Positions 50,487-57,545 of a stretch of 64,000 nt of DNA are shown one piece after another. The notes below the pieces were generated by a model. That model made no database searches and had not been told where the DNA came from. It saw only the letters and a program-made list of their open reading frames with translations. The stretch covers positions 1-64,000 of the forward strand of contig JADLHO010000126.1 in NCBI GenBank assembly GCA_020848735.1. The letters are read 5' to 3'. The stretch's first letter is position 1, and each line of letters starts with the position of its first letter. The stretch comes from Planctomycetota bacterium. Lineage in GTDB: Bacteria; Planctomycetota; UBA1135; UBA2386. A program made the translations under genes and the position numbers.

Positions 50487-52703
50487 ATGTCCAGCCAACC
50501 CCGCAGCCGCGGCTCCTGCGCCGTCCGCTCCGCCTCGGGCCTCGTCTTCGCACTCGGCGTCCTGGCCGGGTGCGCCGCGGATTCCTCGACGCCCAGCGCG
50601 CTCGGCAGCCAGGCACCGGATCTCCTCACGATCACGCGCGGCCCGATGCTCATCACCGTGCGCGAGAACGGCGAGCTCAAGGCCGCCAACGAGACGCGCA
50701 TCCGCTCGCAGATCGAAGGCCAGGCGACGCTCATCTTCCTCGAGAAGGAAGGCACCGTCGTGAAGAAGGGCCAGAAGCTCATCGAGCTCGACGTGAGCGA
50801 TCTCCGCGAGAAGCGGGCGACGCAGGGCATCTCGGTCGAACGCGCGCGCGCGAGCATGGTCGCGGCGAAGCAGAACCTCGAGATCCTCGGCAAGGAGCTG
50901 AAGGCCGCCGAGGCCGAGGCCAAGAGCAAGCTCGACATCGCCCGCATCGATCTCGAGAAGTTCATCGGCCGCAGGTCGGGCGCCCATCTCACCGAGGCGC
51001 AGGCCGCGGAGCGCATCAGCAACCGCGAGCTGATCGACAGCGTCCGCCAGGCGGTGGCCGAGAAGCCGCAGTACGCCGAGCTGCCCGACAAGATCCGCGC
51101 GGTGCTCGTCACGCAGTCCGTCGATCCCGCGATCGGGCCCGAGGGGAACCTCGAGCACGAGATGGGCGAACTCGGCCAGCAGGTGCTCGAGCAGCTCGAC
51201 GAGATCAAGATCGCCCAGCAGCAGCTCCTCCTCGACAAGGACAAGTTCGAGAAGAGCAAGGGGCTGCAGGCGAAGGACTACATCACGAAGCTCGAGCTGG
51301 AGCAGGACCGCCTGAAGTTCGAGAGCCAGACCTCGAAGGTCACGCTCGCCTGGCAGAAGCTCGACATCCTGATCAGCTACACGCTGCGCAAGTCGATCAT
51401 CGACCTCGGTCTGAAGCTCGACAACGCGCTGCTGGAGCTCGACAAGGTGATGGCTTCGAACCTCGCGAAGCAGGCGAGCCAGGTCGCCGACGTCGCGGCG
51501 AAGCAGAGCGAGTACGACCTCGCCGACGAGCGCCTGAAGAACTTCGACGAGCAGATCCAGAACGCCGAGATCCTGGCACCGACCGCGGGTCTCGTGGTCG
51601 CCGCGGAGGTCGACGACCGCAGCCGCGACGTGGTGCAGGAGGGCAGTCAGGTCCGCGAACGGCAGACCCTGCTCGTGCTGCCCGACGTCACGCGGATGAT
51701 CGCGGAGGTGAAGATCCAGGAGGCCGACGTCGACAAGGTCCGCGCGGGTCAGATCGCCGTGATCCAGCTGGAGGCCTTCCCCGACCAGGCCTTCACGGGC
51801 CGCGTCACGCGGGTGTCGCCGGTCGCCGACTCGGGGCAGCGCTGGATGAGCAGCACGCGCAAGGTCTACAAGACCTACATCGAGCTCGACTCGAACAACG
51901 AGGACGGCAGCCTGCGCCCGAACATGACGGCCGGGGTCGAGATCCGCGTCGGAACGGTCCCCGACACCATCGCGGTGCCGGTCTCCGCCGTGCGCCGCGT
52001 CGACCGCAGCCGCTACGTCTGGAAGGCGACGCCGTCGGGTCCCAAGGAGGCCCGCGTGAAGCTCGGGCGCTCGACGACCACGCAGGTCGAGATCCTCGAA
52101 GGCGTGGCGGTCGGCGATCAGATCTACCTCGCGCCGCCGCCCGGAACCTCGGAGCCGAAGTTCCCCGACGATCCGGCCGACGCGGGTCCCGCCGACCCGG
52201 TGCCGGCGCTTCCCACCGAGGTCTCCCCCGGTGAAGCGATGCCCCGCGGCGCCCGCGCCGGTGATCCCTCCGGCGGCAACCCGGTGGTCGGGAGCCCCGC
52301 GGGTGGCGCGGCGCCCACCTCCGACCCGGCCGCCGCGGCGACCGGCGAACTGACCCGCGAGGCCTTCCAGGCGGCCGTGCTCGCGAAGCACCCCGAGTTC
52401 AAGGCCGTCCTCGAGAGCGAGGGCATGCGCGCGTGGCGCAACGAAGAGGTGCGCGCCGCGATCGAAGCCGATCCCGAGCTCGCGGCGATGCAGGCCACGC
52501 TGATGGAGCAGATGCGCGCGCGCTTCGGCGGACAGGGCGGCCGCGGCATGCAGGGCGGACCCGGCCGCGACGGAGGCGCCCCCCGCGAGGGCGGTGGCCG
52601 CCGCAACCGCGGCGAGGGCGGAGCGCCCGGCAACGGTGCACCGCGCGACGGTGCGCCGCGCGACGGTGGCGGCAACGCTGCGCCGCGGGACGGTGGACCT
52701 TGA
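50487..52703 (+). CDS. macA: MacA/HlyD-type periplasmic adaptor with long C-terminal tail
   Basis: Membrane-fusion protein linking MacB-type ABC transporter to TolC, 738 residues. The signal ends VLAGC (lipobox). It has a first biotinyl-lipoyl half (EKEGTVVKKGQKLIELDV), a very long coiled-coil hairpin (about 110-360), the second lipoyl half (ILAPTAGLVVAAEVDDRSRD), and beta-barrel and membrane-proximal domains. The family normally ends near residue ~550; here ~180 more residues follow, a Pro/Gly-rich stretch, a helical segment (TREAFQAAVLAKHPEFKAVL) and a Gly/Arg-rich tail (GGPGRDGGAPREGGG). An in-frame GTG at 50457 overlaps the previous stop codon (GTGA) and is an equally plausible start. Confidence 0.8.
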   Translation: MSSQPRSRGSCAVRSASGLVFALGVLAGCAADSSTPSALGSQAPDLLTITRGPMLITVRENGELKAANETRIRSQIEGQATLIFLEKEGTVVKKGQKLIELDVSDLREKRATQGISVERARASMVAAKQNLEILGKELKAAEAEAKSKLDIARIDLEKFIGRRSGAHLTEAQAAERISNRELIDSVRQAVAEKPQYAELPDKIRAVLVTQSVDPAIGPEGNLEHEMGELGQQVLEQLDEIKIAQQQLLLDKDKFEKSKGLQAKDYITKLELEQDRLKFESQTSKVTLAWQKLDILISYTLRKSIIDLGLKLDNALLELDKVMASNLAKQASQVADVAAKQSEYDLADERLKNFDEQIQNAEILAPTAGLVVAAEVDDRSRDVVQEGSQVRERQTLLVLPDVTRMIAEVKIQEADVDKVRAGQIAVIQLEAFPDQAFTGRVTRVSPVADSGQRWMSSTRKVYKTYIELDSNNEDGSLRPNMTAGVEIRVGTVPDTIAVPVSAVRRVDRSRYVWKATPSGPKEARVKLGRSTTTQVEILEGVAVGDQIYLAPPPGTSEPKFPDDPADAGPADPVPALPTEVSPGEAMPRGARAGDPSGGNPVVGSPAGGAAPTSDPAAAATGELTREAFQAAVLAKHPEFKAVLESEGMRAWRNEEVRAAIEADPELAAMQATLMEQMRARFGGQGGRGMQGGPGRDGGAPREGGGRRNRGEGGAPGNGAPRDGAPRDGGGNAAPRDGGP

Positions 52704-53437
52704 GCACGCGACCCGGTGGCGCCCTGCTCGAGGCGACGCGCGGTCGCAGCGACGAGGTGATCGCGGAGTTCGTCGACGTCCACCGCCACTACGTGATGGG
52801 CGAGACCACCGTGCGCGCGCTGAACGGCGTGTCGATGCGCATCACGCGCGGTGAGTTCGTCGCGATCATGGGCCGCAGCGGTTCGGGCAAGAGCACCTGC
52901 CTCAACCTGCTCGGCTGCCTCGATCGCCCGACCTCGGGCGCCTATCTCCTCGGCGGTCGCGACGTGGCTCGGCTCAGCGACAACGACCTCTCCGAGGTGC
53001 GTGGTCGCGAGATCGGCTTCATCTTCCAGTCCTTCAACCTGATCCCACAGCTCACGGTCCTCGAGAACCTCGAGGTGCCGCTCTTCTACCAGGGTCGCGT
53101 GGGCATCGAATCGCGGCGGAAGGCCGAAGGACTCGCCGAGCGCGTGGGGCTGGCCGGCCGTCTCGACCATCGCCCGGCCGAGCTCTCCGGTGGCCAGCAG
53201 CAGCGCGTCGCGATCGCCCGCGCGCTGATGAACGACCCCCTGTTCCTGCTCGCCGACGAGGCGACGGGCAATCTCGACAGCAACACGGAACGCGAGATCC
53301 TCGCCTTGCTCGACGAACTGAATCGCGAAGGCGTGACGATCGTCATCGTCACGCACAACGACAAGGTCGCCACTCACGCCGAGCGCACGATCTGGCTCGC
53401 GGACGGCAAGGTCGATCGCATCGTGGAGAACCGCTGA
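52700..53437 (+). CDS. macB: MacB-type ABC transporter ATP-binding protein
   Basis: Cytoplasmic ATPase of a MacB/LolD-type transporter, 245 residues. Walker A is MGRSGSGKST, the Q-loop is IFQSFNLIPQ, the signature is ELSGGQQQRVAIARA, Walker B is LFLLADEATGNLDS, and the switch His is in VTHN. The TTG at 52700 overlaps the stop codon of the adaptor gene (TTGA); a GTG at 52757 would be the alternative. ATPase and permease are separate genes here, whereas E. coli MacB is one fused chain. The next gene starts within its stop codon (TGATG). Confidence 0.88.
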   Translation: MSTRPGGALLEATRGRSDEVIAEFVDVHRHYVMGETTVRALNGVSMRITRGEFVAIMGRSGSGKSTCLNLLGCLDRPTSGAYLLGGRDVARLSDNDLSEVRGREIGFIFQSFNLIPQLTVLENLEVPLFYQGRVGIESRRKAEGLAERVGLAGRLDHRPAELSGGQQQRVAIARALMNDPLFLLADEATGNLDSNTEREILALLDELNREGVTIVIVTHNDKVATHAERTIWLADGKVDRIVENR

Positions 53438-54708
53438 TGTTCGGGGGACTGCTCCGGACCGTGCGGCTCGGCATCAAGAGCCTGCTGCTGCACAAGCTGC
53501 GCTCCGCGCTGACGATGCTCGGCCTGCTCTTCGGCGTCGCCGCGGTCATCGGGATGCTCGCCATCGGCGAGGGTGCGAGCCGCGAGGCCCTCGAGCGCAT
53601 CAAGGCCCTCGGCTCGACGAACATCCTGATCCGCAGCAACAAGCCGCCCGACAGCGCGAACCAGTCGAGCCAGTCGATGTTCTCGGCCCAGATGTACGGC
53701 CTGACCTACCGCGACGCGGAGCGCATCATGACGGCTCTGCCGCGCGCGGAGGAGATCGTGCAGGTGCGCGAGACGAAGGCCGAGATGCGCGCCGACGCGC
53801 GCTGGATGTCGAGCGTCGCCGTCGGGACCGAGCCGGCCTTCCTCGAGGTGGTCGGCATGCGCGTCCGCGAGGGCCGTTGGCTCAGCGAGGTGGACAACAT
53901 CCGCCAGGCCAACGTCTGCGTGCTCGGCTACGACACCTCGCTCGCGCTCTTCCCGCTCGAGGACCCGCTCGGCCTGACGATCCGCATCGACAACGATCGC
54001 TACACGGTGATCGGCGTGCTCGATCAGCTCGGCCGCGCCAGCGGCAGCGTCGGCCCCCCGCTCGACGTCTGCGTCTTCATCCCCATCTCGACCTCGCGCT
54101 CGCGCATCGGCGACGAGACGACGACCCGCTCGGGCGGCACCACGACCCGCGAGCGCGTCGAACTGCACGAGATCAAGGTGAAGCTCAGCCGGATCGAGGA
54201 CGTGATGGCCGCGGCCAACGTCGTGCGCAACACGATCGGCGACTTCCACCGCGACCAGCCCGACTACGTCGTGACGGTCCCGCTCGAGCTGCTGCGCGAG
54301 GCGGAGGAGAGCAAGCGGAAGTGGAACTTCATGATGGGCTGCATGGCCGGCATCTCCCTGCTCGTCGGCGGCATCGGGATCATGAACGTGATGCTCGCCA
54401 CCGTGACGGAGCGCACGCGCGAGATCGGCATCCGCCGTGCGCTCGGCGCGAAGAAGGCGCACGTCGTGCAGCAGTTCATCGTCGAGACCGGCGTGCTGAG
54501 CGGCATCGGCGGACTGCTCGGGGTGATCGTCGGCTGGCGCGTCCCCTACGACGTCATCACGCCGCTCTTCGGCGAGCCGACGATCGTGCTCTATGGGCAC
54601 ATCGTCCTCGCCTTCTCGATCTCCTTCGTGGTCGGCGTCGTCTTCGGGCTGTACCCGGCCTGGCGCGCCGCGAACATGGATCCCGTCGAGGCCCTCCGTC
54701 ACGAGTGA
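53437..54708 (+). CDS. macB: MacB-type ABC transporter permease
   Basis: Membrane subunit of the exporter, 423 residues, with the type VII ABC layout: first transmembrane helix (SALTMLGLLFGVAAVIGMLA), large periplasmic domain (about 50-285), then three helices including LVGGIGIMNVMLATVTERT and FSISFVVGVVFGLYPAWRAA. The C-terminal NMDPVEALRHE is the family ending. MacB-type systems act by mechanotransmission and export peptides, lipids or macrolides from the periplasm through TolC; the substrate here is unknown. The stop codon falls inside the first unit of a 17-bp tandem repeat. Last gene of the operon. Confidence 0.88.
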   Translation: MFGGLLRTVRLGIKSLLLHKLRSALTMLGLLFGVAAVIGMLAIGEGASREALERIKALGSTNILIRSNKPPDSANQSSQSMFSAQMYGLTYRDAERIMTALPRAEEIVQVRETKAEMRADARWMSSVAVGTEPAFLEVVGMRVREGRWLSEVDNIRQANVCVLGYDTSLALFPLEDPLGLTIRIDNDRYTVIGVLDQLGRASGSVGPPLDVCVFIPISTSRSRIGDETTTRSGGTTTRERVELHEIKVKLSRIEDVMAAANVVRNTIGDFHRDQPDYVVTVPLELLREAEESKRKWNFMMGCMAGISLLVGGIGIMNVMLATVTERTREIGIRRALGAKKAHVVQQFIVETGVLSGIGGLLGVIVGWRVPYDVITPLFGEPTIVLYGHIVLAFSISFVVGVVFGLYPAWRAANMDPVEALRHE

Positions 54709-54798
54709 TGCAGCGTCACGAGTGATGCGGCGTCACAGTCGATGCCGCGTCACGGTTGATCCCGCGTCACCGGGGATGCGGCATCACGGCTGATGCGA
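54697..54798. repeat. Six-unit 17-bp degenerate tandem repeat
   Basis: Six contiguous units of exactly 17 bp (54697, 54714, 54731, 54748, 54765 and 54782 onward; first unit CGTCACGAGTGATGCAG). The first two differ at one base; the later ones diverge step by step. Each unit holds a small dyad (GTCAC...GTGAT in the first). The array begins inside the last codons of the permease gene and includes its stop codon. Confidence 0.85.
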
Positions 54799-54833
54799 GC
54801 GACGCGCGCGCCGGGCCCTGGCCGTACAAAAGC

Positions 54834-54900
54834 GTAGGCTTTCCACCTCGCCCCCGGAGCTTCGGACACCGTGTCCTCTGCTCCTCGGTGGAAAGCCTAC
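54834..54900. repeat. 67-bp inverted repeat with nested stems
   Basis: The arms GTAGGCTTTCCACC (54834-54847) and GGTGGAAAGCCTAC (54887-54900) are perfect 14-bp complements. Inside them GGAGC/GCTCC (54856-54860, 54880-54884) and GGACAC/GTGTCC (54864-54869, 54871-54876) could pair further. No protein is encoded across it. It could be a structured RNA, a terminator or a mobile-element remnant. Confidence 0.7.
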
Positions 54901-54942
54901 CGTCCGGGTGTCCGCGCGAAGGCCACGCGCCCTCGCACGAAC

Positions 54943-54961
54943 GGGCCGGACTAACCGGCCC
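54943..54961 (+). terminator. Hairpin in the structured region
   Basis: A perfect 7-bp stem GGGCCGG (54943-54949)/CCGGCCC (54955-54961) with a 5-base loop ACTAA. A T-rich stretch follows only 27 bases later, so termination is uncertain. Confidence 0.35.
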
Positions 54962-55041
54962 ATCGCGGGTGGTTTCTCGTCCTGACACTTTTTTTCTACG
55001 TGTCCGTGGCGTTGATCGGGTCCAAGTCAGTCCTCGCCATC

Positions 55042-56286
55042 ATGCGCGCCTCGAACCAGTCCGGCCCCCGATCCGAGCCGCGAGCACCGGGCTCCCCCAC
55101 CCCAGGTCCCCTGTCAGCTCCCCTGTCAGCACTCCGCACGCGCCGCGGGTCGCGCGTCCGGATCCAGGGCGCGAGCGCGGGTCTGCTGACCCTCATCCTC
55201 GCCGCAGCGGGTCGCGCCCAGGACGCGCAGCCCGGTCCGGCACCCGCCGCGCAGGATCCCGCGGCACTCGCCGCGGCGCAGGCCCGCTTCGAGGCGCTCG
55301 ACGTACGCAAGCAGGCGAACGCGATCCGCCTCTTCGAGCGGCAGCTCGAGTGGTCGGAGGACGCCGCCGCGGGCCGCATCGCCGCTCTCCGCTACGAGTT
55401 CGACGCGCTGCCGCCGGCGCCCGACACCACGCCGACCTACGGGGATCCGGTCAGCGACGCCGACGCCCCGTACCGCGCCGCGCAGGGCGGCGGGCCGCGC
55501 CGGGCGCTGGGCTCGGACTCGGCGGCCTACGCCGCGGTTGCGGCGCGCTTCGCACGCGTCCCCTTCCTGCCCGACCTGCGCCGCGAGGTCGAGTACGACT
55601 GGCATGCGGGCCGCGTCGTCCGTCGCGAGCCGCTCGGCTACGCCGACGTCTTCGCCAATGCGCTCGCCGGCTACGCCCCGGGTAGCGACCACGCCGTGGC
55701 GCGCGTGCTCGACGTGCTCGACGACGACGAGGCGCAGCGGCGACTCGGCGCCTGGTTCGCCCACACCTACTGCGACCTCGACGCGCACGCGTACCCCGGC
55801 ATCACGCTCTACGACGTCTGGTACTCCGGCAAGCCCGTCGACGTCCCCGACGTCGATGCCGTGCCCTTCGGCTGGCTGGTGCTCGGCGAGAAGAAGCACG
55901 TCTCACCGCTGCGCGGCAAGCCGCGCGATCGGCTCTACGAGGCGATCAAGCAGGCCGCGCTGCGCCACCGGGTGCACCGCACGATGCTCGAGGCGGCGGC
56001 GGGCGCCTGCATCGCCGCCGAGCCGCGCATGGAACCGCTCTATGCGCTGCTCGTGCCGCGCTTCCATTACCTCTTCGCCCAGTCCGGCGACCGGCTCGAG
56101 GCGCTCGTCGAGCGCCTCGCGGTGCAGGACCGCGAGGCGGTGATCGCCGCGGTCGACGGCGCGATCCGCGACCGCGACGGCGCCGCCTGGAAGACCCGCG
56201 AGGCCCGCAAGGAGGAGCTGCGGACGATGGCGCTGCGCGTTCAGCAGGCGGCGCTCGCCGCGCTCGCGCGCGTGGCCTCGGACTGA
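55042..56286 (+). CDS. Exported hypothetical protein
   Basis: A 414-residue protein of unrecognised family. A hydrophobic segment (GASAGLLTLILAAAGRAQ, about 44-61) after a long basic N-terminus looks like a signal peptide with an extended n-region, so the true start may be further downstream or the leader unusual. The mature part begins with Pro/Ala-rich sequence, then a mainly helical domain with conserved-looking aromatic patches (AWFAHTYCDLDAHAYPGITL and WYSGKPVDVPDVDAVPFGWL). No motif for catalysis was seen. A GTG at 55000 is an alternative start. It follows the structured region and precedes the SnoaL-like gene by 42 bp. Confidence 0.55.
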   Translation: MRASNQSGPRSEPRAPGSPTPGPLSAPLSALRTRRGSRVRIQGASAGLLTLILAAAGRAQDAQPGPAPAAQDPAALAAAQARFEALDVRKQANAIRLFERQLEWSEDAAAGRIAALRYEFDALPPAPDTTPTYGDPVSDADAPYRAAQGGGPRRALGSDSAAYAAVAARFARVPFLPDLRREVEYDWHAGRVVRREPLGYADVFANALAGYAPGSDHAVARVLDVLDDDEAQRRLGAWFAHTYCDLDAHAYPGITLYDVWYSGKPVDVPDVDAVPFGWLVLGEKKHVSPLRGKPRDRLYEAIKQAALRHRVHRTMLEAAAGACIAAEPRMEPLYALLVPRFHYLFAQSGDRLEALVERLAVQDREAVIAAVDGAIRDRDGAAWKTREARKEELRTMALRVQQAALAALARVASD

Positions 56287-56328
56287 ACGGGTGCTCCGCC
56301 GCGCGGTCGCGTGCTCCAATGCGCGGCC

Positions 56329-56835
56329 ATGCTGGCATCCATTCCGCTCCGTCTCCTGGCAACGCCCTGCGCCCTGCTCATCACGCTGCTCAGCTCCGCC
56401 GGCTGCTGCGGCGCGCCGCGCCCCGCTGGCGGGAAGGGCACCGCGACCCCGATCCGGGTCGACGAGGTGCAGGCGGTCCTCGACGTCCAGCGCGAGGCCT
56501 GGAACCGCGGCGACCTCGAGGGCTTCATGGCGACCTACGAGCGCAGCGAGCAGCTCGGCTTCGTCGGCAGCAGCGGGCTGACGCGGGGTTGGGACCGGAC
56601 GCTCGCGAACTACCGCCGCGGCTATCCCGACGCCGCCGCGCGCGGCCGCCTCGACTTCGAGCTCGTCGCGGTGCGCCCGCTCGGCGACGAGCATGCGATC
56701 GTGGTCGGTCGCTTCCATCTCGAGCGCAGCGCGCCCGCCGACGGTTGGTTCACGCTGCTCGTCGCGCGCTCACCCGCGGGCCTCGTCATCCTGCACGACC
56801 ACAGCTCGGAGGCGAGCCCGCCGCGTCGCACCTGA
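56329..56835 (+). CDS. SnoaL/NTF2-like lipoprotein
   Basis: A 168-residue exported protein. The signal peptide (MLASIPLRLLATPCALLITL) ends in SSAGC, a plausible lipobox. The mature part matches the SnoaL/DUF4440 NTF2-like cone fold: VDEVQAVLDVQREAWNRGDL, then EGFMATYERSEQLGFVGSSG, GWDRTLANYRRGYPD, and strands ending GLVILHDHSSE. Members often bind small molecules or act as isomerases; no specific role can be given. An in-frame GTG at 56311 adds six residues. A hairpin follows, separating it from the molybdenum hydroxylase operon. Confidence 0.75.
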   Translation: MLASIPLRLLATPCALLITLLSSAGCCGAPRPAGGKGTATPIRVDEVQAVLDVQREAWNRGDLEGFMATYERSEQLGFVGSSGLTRGWDRTLANYRRGYPDAAARGRLDFELVAVRPLGDEHAIVVGRFHLERSAPADGWFTLLVARSPAGLVILHDHSSEASPPRRT

Positions 56836-56837
56836 AA

Positions 56838-56852
56838 CCGGGGTTTCCCCGG
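56838..56852 (+). terminator. Hairpin after the SnoaL-like gene
   Basis: A perfect 6-bp stem CCGGGG (56838-56843)/CCCCGG (56847-56852) with a TTT loop, directly after the stop codon. No T-run follows. Confidence 0.35.
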
Positions 56853-56939
56853 CGCTTTCCGGCGGGGATCGACCGTTAGACTCCCCGCGCGCTCGCGGCG
56901 TCCGCCGCGGGTCGATCCTGGCCACGCTGTGGTGGAGCG

Positions 56940-57545
56940 ATGAGCGACAACGGCTTCTCGAGACGGACATTCCTGAAGGGTGCATCGATCGCGGCCGCCG
57001 TCACCGGCGGCCCGGCAGCGGCGGGCGAGCTCGCCCGCGCGCGGGGGCCGCGCACGCTCGCGCCCGGCCTCCATGCGCTCGCGCTCACGGTGAACGGCAC
57101 CCGACACGAGCTGAAGGCCGAACCCCGCACGACCTTGCTCGACGCCCTGCGCGACACGCTCGACCTCACGGGCACGAAGAAGATCTGCGACCGCGGCGCC
57201 TGCGGCGGCTGCACGGTGCTCCTCGACGGTGAGCCGATCAACGCCTGCCTCACGCTGGCCTTCGACGCCGAGGGCCGCGAGGTGAAGACCATCGAGGGCC
57301 TCGCCCAGGGCGACGCGCTCCATCCCGTGCAGGCGGCCTTCGTCCACTGCGATGCCATGCAATGCGGCTTCTGCACGCCGGGCTTCGTGATGAGCGCCGT
57401 CGCGTGCCTCGCTCGCCACGCGACGCCGTCGCGGGAGACCATCGCGAAGGAGCTCTCGGGCAACCTCTGTCGCTGCGGCACCTATGGCCGCGTGATCGAG
57501 GCCGTCGAACGCGCGGCGAAGCCCGCGCAGGGAGCGCCGCGATGA
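56940..57545 (+). CDS. paoA: Molybdenum hydroxylase 2Fe-2S subunit (PaoA-like), Tat-exported
   Basis: Small iron-sulfur subunit of a xanthine-dehydrogenase-family enzyme, 201 residues. The N-terminus carries a twin-arginine signal (SRRTFLKGASIAAAV), so the folded complex is exported. The plant-type 2Fe-2S cluster site is CDRGACGGCTVLLDG...C and the second cluster site is CGFCTPG...CRCG. These carry electrons from the Mo cofactor to FAD. The order Fe-S, Moco, FAD with a Tat signal on the small subunit matches E. coli PaoABC (periplasmic aldehyde oxidoreductase), but the substrate here is not known. GGAG precedes the ATG, and a -10-like TAGACT lies at 56877-56882. The stop overlaps the next start. 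Confidence 0.9.
   Translation: MSDNGFSRRTFLKGASIAAAVTGGPAAAGELARARGPRTLAPGLHALALTVNGTRHELKAEPRTTLLDALRDTLDLTGTKKICDRGACGGCTVLLDGEPINACLTLAFDAEGREVKTIEGLAQGDALHPVQAAFVHCDAMQCGFCTPGFVMSAVACLARHATPSRETIAKELSGNLCRCGTYGRVIEAVERAAKPAQGAPR

Larger units (their letters stand above)
54799..55041. other. Structured non-coding region after the exporter operon
   Basis: No gene is supported between the tandem repeat and the hypothetical gene at 55042. The region is unusual for its base composition (AT-rich patches, a T7 run at 54989-54995) and its density of inverted repeats, annotated separately at 54834-54900 and 54943-54961. A third dyad GACAC (54984-54988)/GTGTC (55000-55004) has the T7 run in its loop. 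Confidence 0.5.

Noticed and set aside
54697-54798. Tandem repeat considered as a CRISPR array
   Set aside because: The units are 17 bp, contiguous and degenerate, with no spacers between identical repeats and no cas genes in the window.
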